Of a stretch of DNA of 64,000 nucleotides, positions 33,791-42,444 are shown one piece after another. Under the pieces are notes generated by a model. It did no database searches. It was not told where the DNA came from and was given only the letters and a program-made list of their open reading frames with translations. Each line of letters opens with the position of its first letter. Within the stretch, counting starts at the first letter, position 1. Location of the stretch: contig CAYLYX010000007.1 in NCBI GenBank assembly GCA_964387945.1, positions 121,089 through 185,088 of the forward strand, read 5' to 3'. A program made the translations under genes and the position numbers. Source of the DNA: Parvicella sp964387945 (GTDB taxonomy: Bacteria; Bacteroidota; Bacteroidia; Flavobacteriales_D; Parvicellaceae).

Positions 33791-35362
33791 ATGAAACACG
33801 TCATGTCTGAAACCTTAGTTAAAGAAAATGCCATCCAAGATGTGCTTGACACACTTGGAGTAAAACAAATGAATAGCGGTGCGGCCGTTGGAACGCAATG
33901 GTTCAATACTACTGGAGAAGAAATAAAATCCTACTCTCCAGTTGATGGAGCCTACATTGGTTCTGTAACAGCAGCATCAGAAGCGGAGTATGAAGCTACC
34001 ATTATAAAGCTACAGGATGCTTTCAAAGAATGGAGAATGCTTCCAGCGCCAAAAAGAGGCGAAATCGTAAGGCAATTCGGAGAGGCACTTAGAGAAGTTA
34101 AAGAGCCGCTAGGAAAGTTGGTTTCTTACGAAATGGGTAAATCTTACCAAGAAGGCTTGGGAGAAGTACAAGAAATGATTGACATCTGCGACTTTGCTGT
34201 GGGTCTTTCAAGACAACTGCACGGTTTTACGATGCACTCTGAGCGTCCTAATCACAGAATGTATGAGCAATATCACCCATTGGGAATTGTTGGGATTATC
34301 TCAGCTTTTAACTTTCCTGTAGCTGTTTGGGCCTGGAATACAGCGCTCGCATGGATTTGTGGGGATGTGTGCATCTGGAAACCATCTGAAAAAACACCCA
34401 TGTGCGGAATCGCTTGTCACAATATCTTTAACAAGGTTTTAGAAGCCAACGGATTGCCTGATGGCATCAATGCATTGATTATCGGTGGTGCTGACCTTGG
34501 AAAGAAAATGGCAGCAGATACTCGAGTTCCATTGATTTCTGCAACAGGATCTACCAGAATGGGTAAATCAGTAGCTGAAACCGTAGGTGCTAGACTAGGT
34601 AAATCATTATTGGAACTTGGAGGTAACAACGCAATTATTGTTACACCTACTGCAGATTTAAAAATGGTGGTACCAGGTGCTGTATTTGGTGCCGTTGGAA
34701 CCGCTGGACAGCGATGTACTTCAACCAGAAGACTGATCATTCACGAATCGATCTATGATAAGGTTAAAGAAGCTATTGTTAATGCTTATGGTCAATTAAA
34801 AATCGGTGACCCATTAGATGAAAATAATCATGTTGGTCCTTTGATTGATAAAGATGCCGTGAGAATGTACAATGAAGCGAGAGAAAAAGTTGTAGCTGAA
34901 GGTGGGAAACTAATTGTAGAAGGAGGAACACTGGAAGGTGAAGGTTATGAAAGTGGCTGCTACGTAGCTCCTGCTATTGCCGAAGCAGAAAACCACTTCA
35001 AAATTGTTCAGCATGAAACATTTGCACCCATCCTTTACTTGATGAAGTATTCAGGAGATGTTAGCAACGCAATCGCAATGCAAAACGATGTTCCTCAAGG
35101 GCTTTCATCTGCCATCATGACGAACAACATGCGCGAGCAAGAAGAATTTTTGGCTCACTGCGGTTCAGATTGTGGAATTGCTAACGTTAACATCGGTACT
35201 TCTGGAGCTGAGATCGGTGGTGCTTTTGGTGGTGAAAAAGAAACTGGAGGTGGTAGAGAGTCTGGTTCGGATGCCTGGAAGGTTTATATGAGAAGACAAA
35301 CTAATACGATTAACTGGGGAAGTGAATTACCACTTGCTCAAGGAATCAAGTTTGACCTGTAA
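33791..35362 (+). CDS. ALDH7-type (aminoadipate-semialdehyde) dehydrogenase
   Basis: An NAD-dependent aldehyde dehydrogenase. The 523 residues align with the antiquitin or AmaB branch, which oxidises alpha-aminoadipic semialdehyde in lysine breakdown. Features are ISAFNFPVAVWAWNTALAW near 170-190 (N in the active site), FxGS-like ISATGSTRMGK (near 250), the general-base Glu in LLELGGNNA near 275, and the nucleophile Cys in TAGQRCTSTRR near 308. No lysine-degradation gene is adjacent, so the substrate is not fixed. The second ATG (33803) is an alternative start (MSETLVKEN). It is followed by a strong terminator. Confidence 0.88.
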   Translation: MKHVMSETLVKENAIQDVLDTLGVKQMNSGAAVGTQWFNTTGEEIKSYSPVDGAYIGSVTAASEAEYEATIIKLQDAFKEWRMLPAPKRGEIVRQFGEALREVKEPLGKLVSYEMGKSYQEGLGEVQEMIDICDFAVGLSRQLHGFTMHSERPNHRMYEQYHPLGIVGIISAFNFPVAVWAWNTALAWICGDVCIWKPSEKTPMCGIACHNIFNKVLEANGLPDGINALIIGGADLGKKMAADTRVPLISATGSTRMGKSVAETVGARLGKSLLELGGNNAIIVTPTADLKMVVPGAVFGAVGTAGQRCTSTRRLIIHESIYDKVKEAIVNAYGQLKIGDPLDENNHVGPLIDKDAVRMYNEAREKVVAEGGKLIVEGGTLEGEGYESGCYVAPAIAEAENHFKIVQHETFAPILYLMKYSGDVSNAIAMQNDVPQGLSSAIMTNNMREQEEFLAHCGSDCGIANVNIGTSGAEIGGAFGGEKETGGGRESGSDAWKVYMRRQTNTINWGSELPLAQGIKFDL

Positions 35363-35382
35363 TTGACCAATATATTTTATTC

Positions 35383-35413
35383 AAAAAGGAGTTGCTAAGC
35401 AACTCCTTTTTTT
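35383..35413 (+). terminator. Rho-independent terminator
   Basis: AAAAAGGAGTTGCT at 35383-35396 and AGCAACTCCTTTTTTT at 35398-35413 form a near-perfect hairpin followed by a T-run. It is a strong terminator for the ALDH7 gene. The symmetry also allows reading on the other strand. Confidence 0.9.
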
Positions 35414-35451
35414 GTGTGTTCTAACGATTTCAATTTAAGGTTAAAAATACC

Positions 35452-35459
35452 TACATTTG
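35452..35459 (+). promoter_or_regulatory. Promoter -7 element of the deoC-ALDH operon
   Basis: TACATTTG, an exact match, lies 18 bases upstream of the deoC ATG. Confidence 0.55.
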
Positions 35460-35477
35460 AGTGCTTAATATTAGAAT

Positions 35478-36377
35478 ATGTCGCAAAGAGATTATACGTT
35501 ATCTCCTCGAGTAGATCAGGTCGGAATTCTTGATCGTGTAGGTCGAATCACAGCCAGATCGATCAAAAAAGAGTCAAAAATGAAAGGGCTTCACATGGCA
35601 CTGAACATGATTGACCTTACCACACTTGAAGGAGCTGATACAGAAGGAAAAGTAAGGCAAATGTGCTACAAAGCACAACATCTTCACGATGAAATCCCTA
35701 GACTACCAACCACAGCTGCGGTTTGTGTGTATCCTAGTTTTGTAAAGACAGCCGTAGATGCGGTAAAAGGATCTGGCGTAAAAGTAGCTTCTGTAGCTAC
35801 TGCATTTCCAAGTGGTCATTCTTCTAGAGAAATAAAACTAATGGACACGAAAATTGCAGTCGATAATGGTGCTGACGAAGTAGATATGGTGATCAGCAGA
35901 GGACGTTTCCATCAAGGAGATTACAATTTTGTTTATGATGAGATTGCTGCTATCAAAGAGGCTTGCGGAAAAGCACGTTTGAAGGTCATTCTTGAAACTG
36001 GAGAACTTGGCACATTTGATAAAGTTCGAAGAGCCAGTGACATTGCCATTGATGCAGGAGCTGATTTCATTAAGACTTCAACCGGCAAGATCAAACCAGC
36101 TGCAACGCTTCCTGTCACTTTAGTTATGCTGGAGGCGATTAAAGATCACTATTATGCAACCGGAAAAATGGTCGGCATGAAACCTGCTGGTGGGATTTCT
36201 AACGCTAAACTTGCCCTTCAGTATTTGGTAATGGTAAAAGAAACGTTGGGAGGTCAATGGCTATCGAATGAATGGTTCCGTTTTGGGGCGAGCTCATTGG
36301 CAAATGACGTGATTTTACAAATTGCCAAGCAAACCTATGGCAACTATCAGTCGAAGGACTATATCTCAATTGATTAA
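35478..36377 (+). CDS. deoC: Deoxyribose-phosphate aldolase
   Basis: Splits 2-deoxyribose 5-phosphate into glyceraldehyde 3-phosphate and acetaldehyde. The 299 residues belong to the longer, animal-like type with an N-terminal extension. The Schiff-base Lys is in FIKTSTGK near 198, the second active-site Lys in GMKPAGGI near 234, and the Asp in EVDMVISRG near 137. It is the first gene of an operon with two ALDH genes, 12 bases apart from the next. The acetaldehyde it makes is a plausible ALDH substrate. Confidence 0.93.
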   Translation: MSQRDYTLSPRVDQVGILDRVGRITARSIKKESKMKGLHMALNMIDLTTLEGADTEGKVRQMCYKAQHLHDEIPRLPTTAAVCVYPSFVKTAVDAVKGSGVKVASVATAFPSGHSSREIKLMDTKIAVDNGADEVDMVISRGRFHQGDYNFVYDEIAAIKEACGKARLKVILETGELGTFDKVRRASDIAIDAGADFIKTSTGKIKPAATLPVTLVMLEAIKDHYYATGKMVGMKPAGGISNAKLALQYLVMVKETLGGQWLSNEWFRFGASSLANDVILQIAKQTYGNYQSKDYISID

Positions 36378-36389
36378 ACGAATTTTAAC

Positions 36390-37865
36390 ATGGCAAAGAA
36401 ATCAACAAAAACCATTTCATTAGACCTTTCCTCAGATTGGGATTATGCTGACGCACCAGAGAGCACAGGTCATATTAACCTAAAGAAGAAATACGATCTT
36501 TTCATCGGTGGGAAATTCGTAAAACCTAAATCTGGGAAGTACTTCAAAACATTAAACCCTGCCAATGAAGAAGTTTTAGCCGAAGTAGCCGAAGCCAACG
36601 AAAAGGATGTAGATGCAGCAGTAAAAGCCGCTCGGAAAGCCTACAATGAGACCTGGAGTAAGTTATCTGGAAAGGAAAGAGGAAAATATATTTATCGCAT
36701 TGCAAGACTGATTCAGGAAAGGGCGAGAGAGTTTGCTGTGATTGAATCCCTTGACGGAGGTAAACCGATTCGAGAATCGCGCGACATTGATATACCACTA
36801 GCTGCGGCTCACTTTTTCTATTATGCAGGTTGGGCAGACAAATTGGATTATGCTTTTCCAAATAGAAAACCGCAACCGCTGGGTGTTGCAGGACAAATCA
36901 CCCCCTGGAATTTCCCAATGCTCATGGTAGCCTGGAAAATAGCTCCTGCTCTAGCAGCTGGAAACTGTGTGGTTTTAAAACCTGCTGAAACGACTCCTTT
37001 AACAGCTTTGAAATTAGCTGAAGTAGTGCAGGATGCAGGCCTTCCTGAAGGTGTCGTCAACATCGTTACAGGATATGGAAAAACAGGTTCACATATCGTG
37101 GATCATCCAGATGTAGATAAAATTGCTTTTACTGGATCTACTGGTGTAGGGAAAATCATTATGAAGGCGATTGCCGGAACTGGCAAAAAATCGACCATGG
37201 AATTGGGTGGTAAAGCAGCCAACATCATTTTTGAAGATGCCCCACTTGATCAAGCGGTAGAAGGCGTGATCAATGGCATTTTCTTTAACCAAGGTCATGT
37301 TTGTTGTGCTGGAAGTAGACTGTTTATCCAAGAGTCTGTATATGACGTAGTGATGAGAAAACTGAAAGACCGAATGGAAGCGCTTAGAGTTGGAGACCCA
37401 CTAGACAAAAACACAGACGTTGGTGCGATCAACTCCAAAAAGCAATTGGACACCATTAACGAGTATATCAAAATTGGAAAAGAGGGAGGCGCTGAAATCT
37501 ATCAGCCCAAGTGCAACATCCCTAAAAAAGGTTACTGGTGCGCTCCTACCCTTTTCACTAACGTAGCGCAATCTAACAGAATTGCGAAAGAAGAAATCTT
37601 CGGACCCGTTTTGGCGGTGCAGACGTTCAGAACGGTTGATGAAGTGATCTCCAAAGCCAATAATACACCTTATGGATTATCTGCTGGGGTGTGGACAGAC
37701 AAAGGATCGAAAATCTTTAACATGACCAGTAGAATGAAAGCAGGTGTGGTTTGGGCAAATACGTATAATAAATTTGATCCAACTTCACCGTTTGGAGGTT
37801 ACAAGGAAAGTGGACATGGGAGAGAAGGTGGATTGCAAGGGTTAGAGCCTTATTTGAAATTTTAA
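36390..37865 (+). CDS. Aldehyde dehydrogenase, catalytic half of an ALDH16-like pair
   Basis: An NAD(P)-dependent aldehyde dehydrogenase of 491 residues. Motifs: TPWNFPMLM (near 171), KPAETTPLTA, FTGSTGVGK (near 247), TMELGGKAAN with the general base Glu near 270, and the nucleophile Cys in GHVCCAGSR near 306. All catalytic residues are present. It lies between deoC and a shorter ALDH-like gene, in the order deoC-ALDH-short ALDH. In ALDH16 proteins a full domain is fused to a truncated one; here the two are separate genes. The likely role is oxidation of acetaldehyde from deoxyribose breakdown, by context. Confidence 0.88.
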   Translation: MAKKSTKTISLDLSSDWDYADAPESTGHINLKKKYDLFIGGKFVKPKSGKYFKTLNPANEEVLAEVAEANEKDVDAAVKAARKAYNETWSKLSGKERGKYIYRIARLIQERAREFAVIESLDGGKPIRESRDIDIPLAAAHFFYYAGWADKLDYAFPNRKPQPLGVAGQITPWNFPMLMVAWKIAPALAAGNCVVLKPAETTPLTALKLAEVVQDAGLPEGVVNIVTGYGKTGSHIVDHPDVDKIAFTGSTGVGKIIMKAIAGTGKKSTMELGGKAANIIFEDAPLDQAVEGVINGIFFNQGHVCCAGSRLFIQESVYDVVMRKLKDRMEALRVGDPLDKNTDVGAINSKKQLDTINEYIKIGKEGGAEIYQPKCNIPKKGYWCAPTLFTNVAQSNRIAKEEIFGPVLAVQTFRTVDEVISKANNTPYGLSAGVWTDKGSKIFNMTSRMKAGVVWANTYNKFDPTSPFGGYKESGHGREGGLQGLEPYLKF

Positions 37866-37930
37866 TTAGCATTATTGCTTCAACAAATAAGAACATTAGA
37901 AATTATTAACGGCATTGATCAATTAGAATA

Positions 37931-38809
37931 ATGAGAATAGAAGTTTTGAAAACGTACAAAATATATATCGGTGGTAAGTTTCCAAGAACAGAATCTGGAA
38001 GATACTATCAGCCGAAAGTTCAAAAAAAAGCTCTTGGGAACATTTGCCTCTCAAGTCGCAAGGACCTACGAAATGCAGTTGTCGCTGCTAGAGCAGCACT
38101 GGAAGGATGGGCAGGAAAATCTTCCTACAACAGAAGCCAGATTCTTTACCGTATCGCAGAAATGCTAGAAGGTAGAAGAGCTCAGTTTGTATCGGAATTA
38201 GAACTGCAGGGAACGACCAAAGCTGCTGCCAATAAGGAAGTGGATGTATCCATTGATCGCTTGATTTATTATGCAGGATGGTGCGACAAATACACCCAAG
38301 TATTCGGTTCAATCAATCCAGTGGCGAGTAGTCATTTTAACTTTTCAAGTTACGAGCCTACTGGAGTTGTTGGGGTAATTGCTCCTGAAAACTCTGCGCT
38401 GTTAGGGCTTATTTCTACTGTTGCTCCGATCATTGCGGGAGGAAACACCTGTATCGTTCTTGCTTCTGAATCAAAACCATTGTGTGCAATCACATTTGCA
38501 GAGGTACTTGCCACAAGTGATGTTCCTGGAGGTGTGATCAATATCTTAACTGGAAACAGGGAAGAATTATTACCACATTTCGGCTCGCACATGGACATTA
38601 ATGCCGTGACCTACTGCAGAGAAAATCACGAAGATATCAAAGCACTTCAATTAGCAGCCGTGGATAACTTAAAAAGAGTGAAAGTGTTGGGTGAAAATGT
38701 GAGCGATGAATCGGCATGGGAAACTCCTTATTTGATTCTTGACCACTCAGAAGTAAAAACAACCTGGCACCCCATCGAACATATTTCTGCTGCGGGTAGC
38801 GGTTACTAA
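37931..38809 (+). CDS. Truncated ALDH-like protein without the catalytic Cys domain
   Basis: The 292 residues align with the first half of an aldehyde dehydrogenase: KIYIGGKFPRTESGRYY, then the coenzyme-fold region with GVVGVIAPENSALLGLIS and NTCIVLASESKPL. The protein ends before the nucleophile Cys and the oligomerisation segment. The NAD-loop GS/TG is also altered (VTYCRENHE). It is intact, with a good start and stop, so it is a pseudoenzyme rather than a broken gene. Its length and position after a catalytic ALDH match the second, non-catalytic domain of ALDH16. It is 65 bases after the active gene and 11 before the next. Confidence 0.7.
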   Translation: MRIEVLKTYKIYIGGKFPRTESGRYYQPKVQKKALGNICLSSRKDLRNAVVAARAALEGWAGKSSYNRSQILYRIAEMLEGRRAQFVSELELQGTTKAAANKEVDVSIDRLIYYAGWCDKYTQVFGSINPVASSHFNFSSYEPTGVVGVIAPENSALLGLISTVAPIIAGGNTCIVLASESKPLCAITFAEVLATSDVPGGVINILTGNREELLPHFGSHMDINAVTYCRENHEDIKALQLAAVDNLKRVKVLGENVSDESAWETPYLILDHSEVKTTWHPIEHISAAGSGY

Positions 38810-38820
38810 TTGTTGAAGAC

Positions 38821-39480
38821 ATGAGTAAAAAAACTAGGAGTCCAGAAAAAAATGTCTTTGACGAAGCTTATGCCCGTAAGATCATTTCGATTATCTCCTT
38901 GTCTGCGCTTGCTGGTCTGTGCATATGGATGATACTAGACCCTTCTGGTGTGGAACACAGTTCGGTTGAAAAAGGATCGGTATACATCATGAAGGAAATC
39001 TGGTCGCTGGAAGCTGGAATTATTTTATTAGCGATAACAACCCCTTTTCTCGTCCTCTCGATTTTCAAAGTTGTCAACATGTCTAAAAATGCTTGGTACA
39101 AAGAAAACAGCGGCTATTTTCTATTTGTCAATAAAGAACGTTCTTCAGGAAACCACTCTACTTACGAGGGTAAAGACTTGATGGTCTTCCATCCCGATTC
39201 TGGGAATGTTTACCGTCTTAAGAACTATCAAAATTCCAAAATGAACAAGTTCTACTCGGCTTTACCAGTCAAAAACCTCTCCTGCGACAAGTCCTACTGG
39301 CAAGCAGACAACAATGGATTCCACCTGTTTCACAAAGGAAGGAGATTAGAAAACATGACTTCAAAATACGATGGAGACGACCTTTATGTAAAAGCTCCTG
39401 ATGCTCGAAAAAGTTTTAAGCTGCCTAATTACAGAAATCGACTAGACAATGTTCTTCGAGAGGCGGAATCCCTTAATTAA
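38821..39480 (+). CDS. Small membrane protein of unknown function
   Basis: A 219-residue protein with two transmembrane helices (about 19-39 and 64-85) joined by a short loop. A soluble C-terminal domain of 130 residues follows, with repeated Tyr/Gly-rich motifs: YEGKDLMVFHPDSGNVYRLKNYQN at 118 and YDGDDLYVKAPDARKSFKLPNYRN at 180. The two units look like an internal duplication. I do not recognise a family. It starts 11 bases after the truncated ALDH gene, suggesting co-transcription. Confidence 0.55.
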   Translation: MSKKTRSPEKNVFDEAYARKIISIISLSALAGLCIWMILDPSGVEHSSVEKGSVYIMKEIWSLEAGIILLAITTPFLVLSIFKVVNMSKNAWYKENSGYFLFVNKERSSGNHSTYEGKDLMVFHPDSGNVYRLKNYQNSKMNKFYSALPVKNLSCDKSYWQADNNGFHLFHKGRRLENMTSKYDGDDLYVKAPDARKSFKLPNYRNRLDNVLREAESLN

Positions 39481-39487
39481 TGGTTAA

Positions 39488-39520
39488 TTTGACAAATTCA
39501 CTTGTTTTTGTATACCTTTG
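39488..39520 (+). promoter_or_regulatory. Promoter of the Cys-rich lipoprotein gene
   Basis: TTTG at 39488-39491, a 21-base spacer and TACCTTTG at 39513-39520 match the full Bacteroidota consensus. The 5' leader is about 25 bases. Confidence 0.65.
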
Positions 39521-39551
39521 CGCATAACTATTAAAACCTAAAACAAAAAAG

Positions 39552-39899
39552 ATGAAAAAGAACTTTAGAAAAGTAGGATTTATCCTTTCTATGGTGGCAA
39601 TGACTTCATTCGCAATGACTTCATGTGCTGAATCAACAGAAGAGGAGACTACAACAGAAGCAGAAGGAGATCACACAGGTCACGACCACGCTGATGACAG
39701 TGAAGGTACAACTGAAACTGAAACTGAAACTCCAGAGCCAACATGTGGTGAAGACAACGGAAGTGAAACTTGCGGTGGTGGTGACGCTACTGATGGTGCA
39801 GCTGAAAACTGTGGAACAGGAGACGCTACTGACACTCCAGCACCTAAGTGTGACGGAGAGCAGTGTGGTGGTGGAGATGCTGAAGAAGCTGGTCACTAA
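39552..39899 (+). CDS. Acidic Cys/His-rich small lipoprotein
   Basis: The 115 residues have a lipoprotein signal (lipobox AMTSC, Cys near 25). The mature part is very acidic, rich in Glu, Thr and Gly. It has one His cluster (HTGHDHADD) and repeated Cys-containing units (TCGEDNGSETCGGGD, NCGTGD, KCDGEQCGGGD), about seven Cys after the lipobox. A metal-binding or disulfide-linked surface protein is possible. I know of no named family. It has its own promoter and terminator. Overlapping ORFs in other frames here are artefacts of the repetitive composition. Confidence 0.6.
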   Translation: MKKNFRKVGFILSMVAMTSFAMTSCAESTEEETTTEAEGDHTGHDHADDSEGTTETETETPEPTCGEDNGSETCGGGDATDGAAENCGTGDATDTPAPKCDGEQCGGGDAEEAGH

Positions 39900-39921
39900 T
39901 CCTATTCAACATTGAATTATG

Positions 39922-39953
39922 AAAAAGGTGTTCCTGATGGGAGCACCTTTTTT
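39922..39953 (+). terminator. Rho-independent terminator of the Cys-rich lipoprotein gene
   Basis: AAAAAGGTG at 39922-39930 pairs with CACCTTTTT at 39944-39952, with extra pairing of TCC with GGA inside, and a T-run follows. Confidence 0.85.
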
Positions 39954-39965
39954 GTTTTGATACAT

Positions 39966-39973
39966 TACCTTTG
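39966..39973 (+). promoter_or_regulatory. Promoter -7 element of the GMC dehydrogenase operon
   Basis: TACCTTTG, an exact match, ends 7 bases before the TTG at 39981 and lies 64 bases before the alternative ATG at 40038. Confidence 0.55.
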
Positions 39974-39980
39974 AAAGCAG

Positions 39981-40619
39981 TTGAAAAGACATTACAAAAT
40001 AGCAGAAGACAAAGTCAGTCAGGACGTCCAGTGGAGCATGAACAGAAGAAAATGGTTACAGCTTGCACTGTTGGGAGGCATTGCTGCGAGTACACCTTGG
40101 ATTACTTCCTGCGAATCAGGTGAAACCAACGATGGTCCTAACTTGAATGGAGGTGATATTTTTACGCATGAGGAAATGCAAAACATCTATGCACTACAGA
40201 ACGTCCTACTTCCTGAAGAGGGTTACGGACCTTCAGCGGCTCAAATGAATGCACATCAGTATTTTGTGTGGTCGTTATCAGACAAACATCTTCCAACTTC
40301 TGAGAAAGATTACTTTGTCAGCAAAAGCATCGCATGTTTTGACCTTTGTAAGGAGCAGATGGGCAAGTCTTTTCATAAACTTCAACCCGTTGAAATGGAA
40401 AACTTCCTATTAAAGAATATGTCAGAAAACTGGTTCGAAAGTTATATCTCTAAGATGATCACTGTTATTTTTGAAGCTACGCTCCTCGACCCAATCTACG
40501 GAGGAAACATAGATGAGAAAGGTTGGGAATGGTTAGAACACCTTCCGGGCAACCCAAGACCCACTGAACAGACAAAATATCCTGAAATCCTTAAAAAAAT
40601 TAAGCCTCAACTTACATGA
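39981..40619 (+). CDS. Gluconate 2-dehydrogenase subunit 3-like protein, Tat-exported
   Basis: Small partner subunit of membrane-bound FAD dehydrogenases. The region MNRRKWLQLALLGGIAAS has a Tat-type signal (twin Arg, hydrophobic core) followed by a lipobox-like ITSC. The rest (about 55-210) fits the subunit 3 family: FTHEEMQNIYALQNVLLPEEG and NWFESYISKMITVIFEATLLDPIYGGN. Two starts are possible: TTG at 39981, which gives 19 residues before the signal and fits a leaderless mRNA, or ATG at 40038, which puts the Tat motif at the N-terminus. I list the longer form. It overlaps the catalytic subunit gene by four bases (ATGA). Confidence 0.72.
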   Translation: MKRHYKIAEDKVSQDVQWSMNRRKWLQLALLGGIAASTPWITSCESGETNDGPNLNGGDIFTHEEMQNIYALQNVLLPEEGYGPSAAQMNAHQYFVWSLSDKHLPTSEKDYFVSKSIACFDLCKEQMGKSFHKLQPVEMENFLLKNMSENWFESYISKMITVIFEATLLDPIYGGNIDEKGWEWLEHLPGNPRPTEQTKYPEILKKIKPQLT

Positions 40620-42289
40620 TTGATGTTTGTATCATAGGAAGCGGTGCTGGAGGTTCTCCTATTGCATATGAACTGAGTAAAGCAGGCTACAAAGTTGTTG
40701 TTCTTGAAAAAGGTCCATGGCTAAAGACTGAAGACTATAACAAGGATGAATTAATTGCAACAAGAAAAGACCTTTACATCCCAGATCTAAAGGATGAAAG
40801 TCATCAAATCGTTCGAAAGAATTCAGATGGAGAGTGGTCTGTTAAAAATACTGCTGACACGGGCAGCGACTTCTGGAATGGAAATGTAGTAGGAGGATCT
40901 TCGAATTTCATGAGCGGCTATTTCCATCGCATGAAGCCTCAGGACTTTAAACTCAAGTCTACTTACGGACCGATTGAAGGTGCCAACATTGTGGACTGGC
41001 CAATCACATATGATGATCTAGAGCCATACTACACAAAAGTAGAGCAAGTCATCGGGGTTTCTGGAAAGGTAAAACCTCATCCTCATCTTGAACCTCGTTC
41101 TACACCAGATTTTCCGTTTGCTCCGCTGGCTACCAACGTCATTTCTGATATGATTGATGCAGCGGCTGGAGAATTGGAGATCAGCACATTTGGAACACCC
41201 CGCGCTATTCTTTCCAAAGGAGATCAGCATCGCAACGCTTGTTATTACTCCAACTATTGTGGAAGTTACGGTTGCAGCTCGGGAGCTAAGGGCAGCGCGC
41301 GGGCAGCACTTTTAGAACCTGCGTTAAATTCAGGTAATCTTGAAATCATTCCATTTGCTAAAGTTTTTCACCTTGAAACGGATGGCAATGGAAAACTCAT
41401 CAAAGCCAATTACTACGATGCCGCTGGAGAGAAGCAATTTGTGGAAGCAAACTTATTCGTAGTAGCCGCACAAGCTACAGAAACTGCTCGACTTTTGCTC
41501 ATGAGCAAAAACGAAGACTTTCCCAACGGATTGGCGAACAATCATAATCAGGTGGGTAAAAACCTTGTTTTCTCTGCGGGAGGAGTTGGTTCGTGCAATT
41601 TGTATTACGATGATTTTGACAGTGAAACGGTTCAAAAACTAAAAGTGCCCGGTGTTTTTGTGAACCGAGCCACGCAAGAGTGGTATGAACTAGAAAGTGA
41701 AGAAGGCAAGACCATGAAGGGTGGTACAGTTGATTTTTTGTGGGATCATGCTAATCCGGTGAGCCGAACGATAAAAGGAAAGTGGGATGGAAACGAACTA
41801 CAATTTGGAAAATCGCTCAAGGAAAAGATTCACGGTTATTTTACGGAGCAAAGGAGGTTGAAATTTGAGATTTTTGTGGATTGGCTGCCCACAGATGATT
41901 GTTTTGTTGAACTTTCGGATGATAAGTTTGATAAGTGGGGCGACCCTGTAGGTAAGATTTGGGCAGGAGCCCACGAGCATGACAAGAAAATTGGGAAAAT
42001 ATTAGCCGAAAACACCGTTCCAATTCTTGAAAAATTAGGAGGCAAGAATATTTCCTACAACATTTCAAACTACCCGAGCGTTAACTTGCAGGCTGGTGGT
42101 TGTCGTTTTGGAAACGACCCAGCTACATCGGTACTAGACCCGAATTGTAAAGCACACGAAGTTGAGAATCTCTACGTAACGGATGGTTCGTTTATGCCCA
42201 CTGGTGGTAGTACAACTTTTACTTTTACAATCTATGCCAACGCGTTTAGGGTGGCAGATAAAATGTTGGAGAGATTGGCCACAGTTTAG
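40616..42289 (+). CDS. GMC-family FAD dehydrogenase catalytic subunit
   Basis: An FAD-dependent oxidoreductase of 557 residues, related to gluconate, sorbitol and glucose dehydrogenases. The N-terminal dinucleotide fold CIIGSGAGGSPIAYELSKAG (4-23) binds FAD. The C-terminal signature NLYVTDGSFMPTGGSTTFTFTI (near 520-540) is typical of GMC enzymes. A Cys cluster CYYSNYCGSYGC near 205-216 resembles the iron-sulfur-binding region described for FAD-glucose dehydrogenase. It has no signal peptide of its own and probably travels with the Tat-exported small subunit. No cytochrome c subunit is encoded next to it. The substrate is not determined. Confidence 0.8.
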   Translation: MIDVCIIGSGAGGSPIAYELSKAGYKVVVLEKGPWLKTEDYNKDELIATRKDLYIPDLKDESHQIVRKNSDGEWSVKNTADTGSDFWNGNVVGGSSNFMSGYFHRMKPQDFKLKSTYGPIEGANIVDWPITYDDLEPYYTKVEQVIGVSGKVKPHPHLEPRSTPDFPFAPLATNVISDMIDAAAGELEISTFGTPRAILSKGDQHRNACYYSNYCGSYGCSSGAKGSARAALLEPALNSGNLEIIPFAKVFHLETDGNGKLIKANYYDAAGEKQFVEANLFVVAAQATETARLLLMSKNEDFPNGLANNHNQVGKNLVFSAGGVGSCNLYYDDFDSETVQKLKVPGVFVNRATQEWYELESEEGKTMKGGTVDFLWDHANPVSRTIKGKWDGNELQFGKSLKEKIHGYFTEQRRLKFEIFVDWLPTDDCFVELSDDKFDKWGDPVGKIWAGAHEHDKKIGKILAENTVPILEKLGGKNISYNISNYPSVNLQAGGCRFGNDPATSVLDPNCKAHEVENLYVTDGSFMPTGGSTTFTFTIYANAFRVADKMLERLATV

Positions 42290-42444
42290 TGGCAACGCTA
42301 CATTTCACATTTAGTTGTGCACATTTGGTGGATAACCAAACCTATATTAATTATCCAATCTTTATTTTTGTTTGTAAGAAAGTCTTTCTATAACGTATTC
42401 TATTTACGTTGTAAAATTTCATCTTTGGGCAAGAAAGTATTTAT

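Noticed and set aside
35383..35413. Hairpin as an attachment site
   Set aside because: The structure has a T-run after a gene end and fits a terminator; no integrase or duplicated site is present.
39706..39732. Short tandem repeat resembling a CRISPR or VNTR
   Set aside because: The GAAACT repeats encode ETETET in the lipoprotein linker, with no spacers. It is coding low complexity.
39625..39915. Additional ORFs in the Cys-rich lipoprotein gene
   Set aside because: Two long frames (one on each strand) arise from the GAA/ACT-rich repetitive coding sequence. The frame with a lipoprotein signal, promoter and terminator is the real one.
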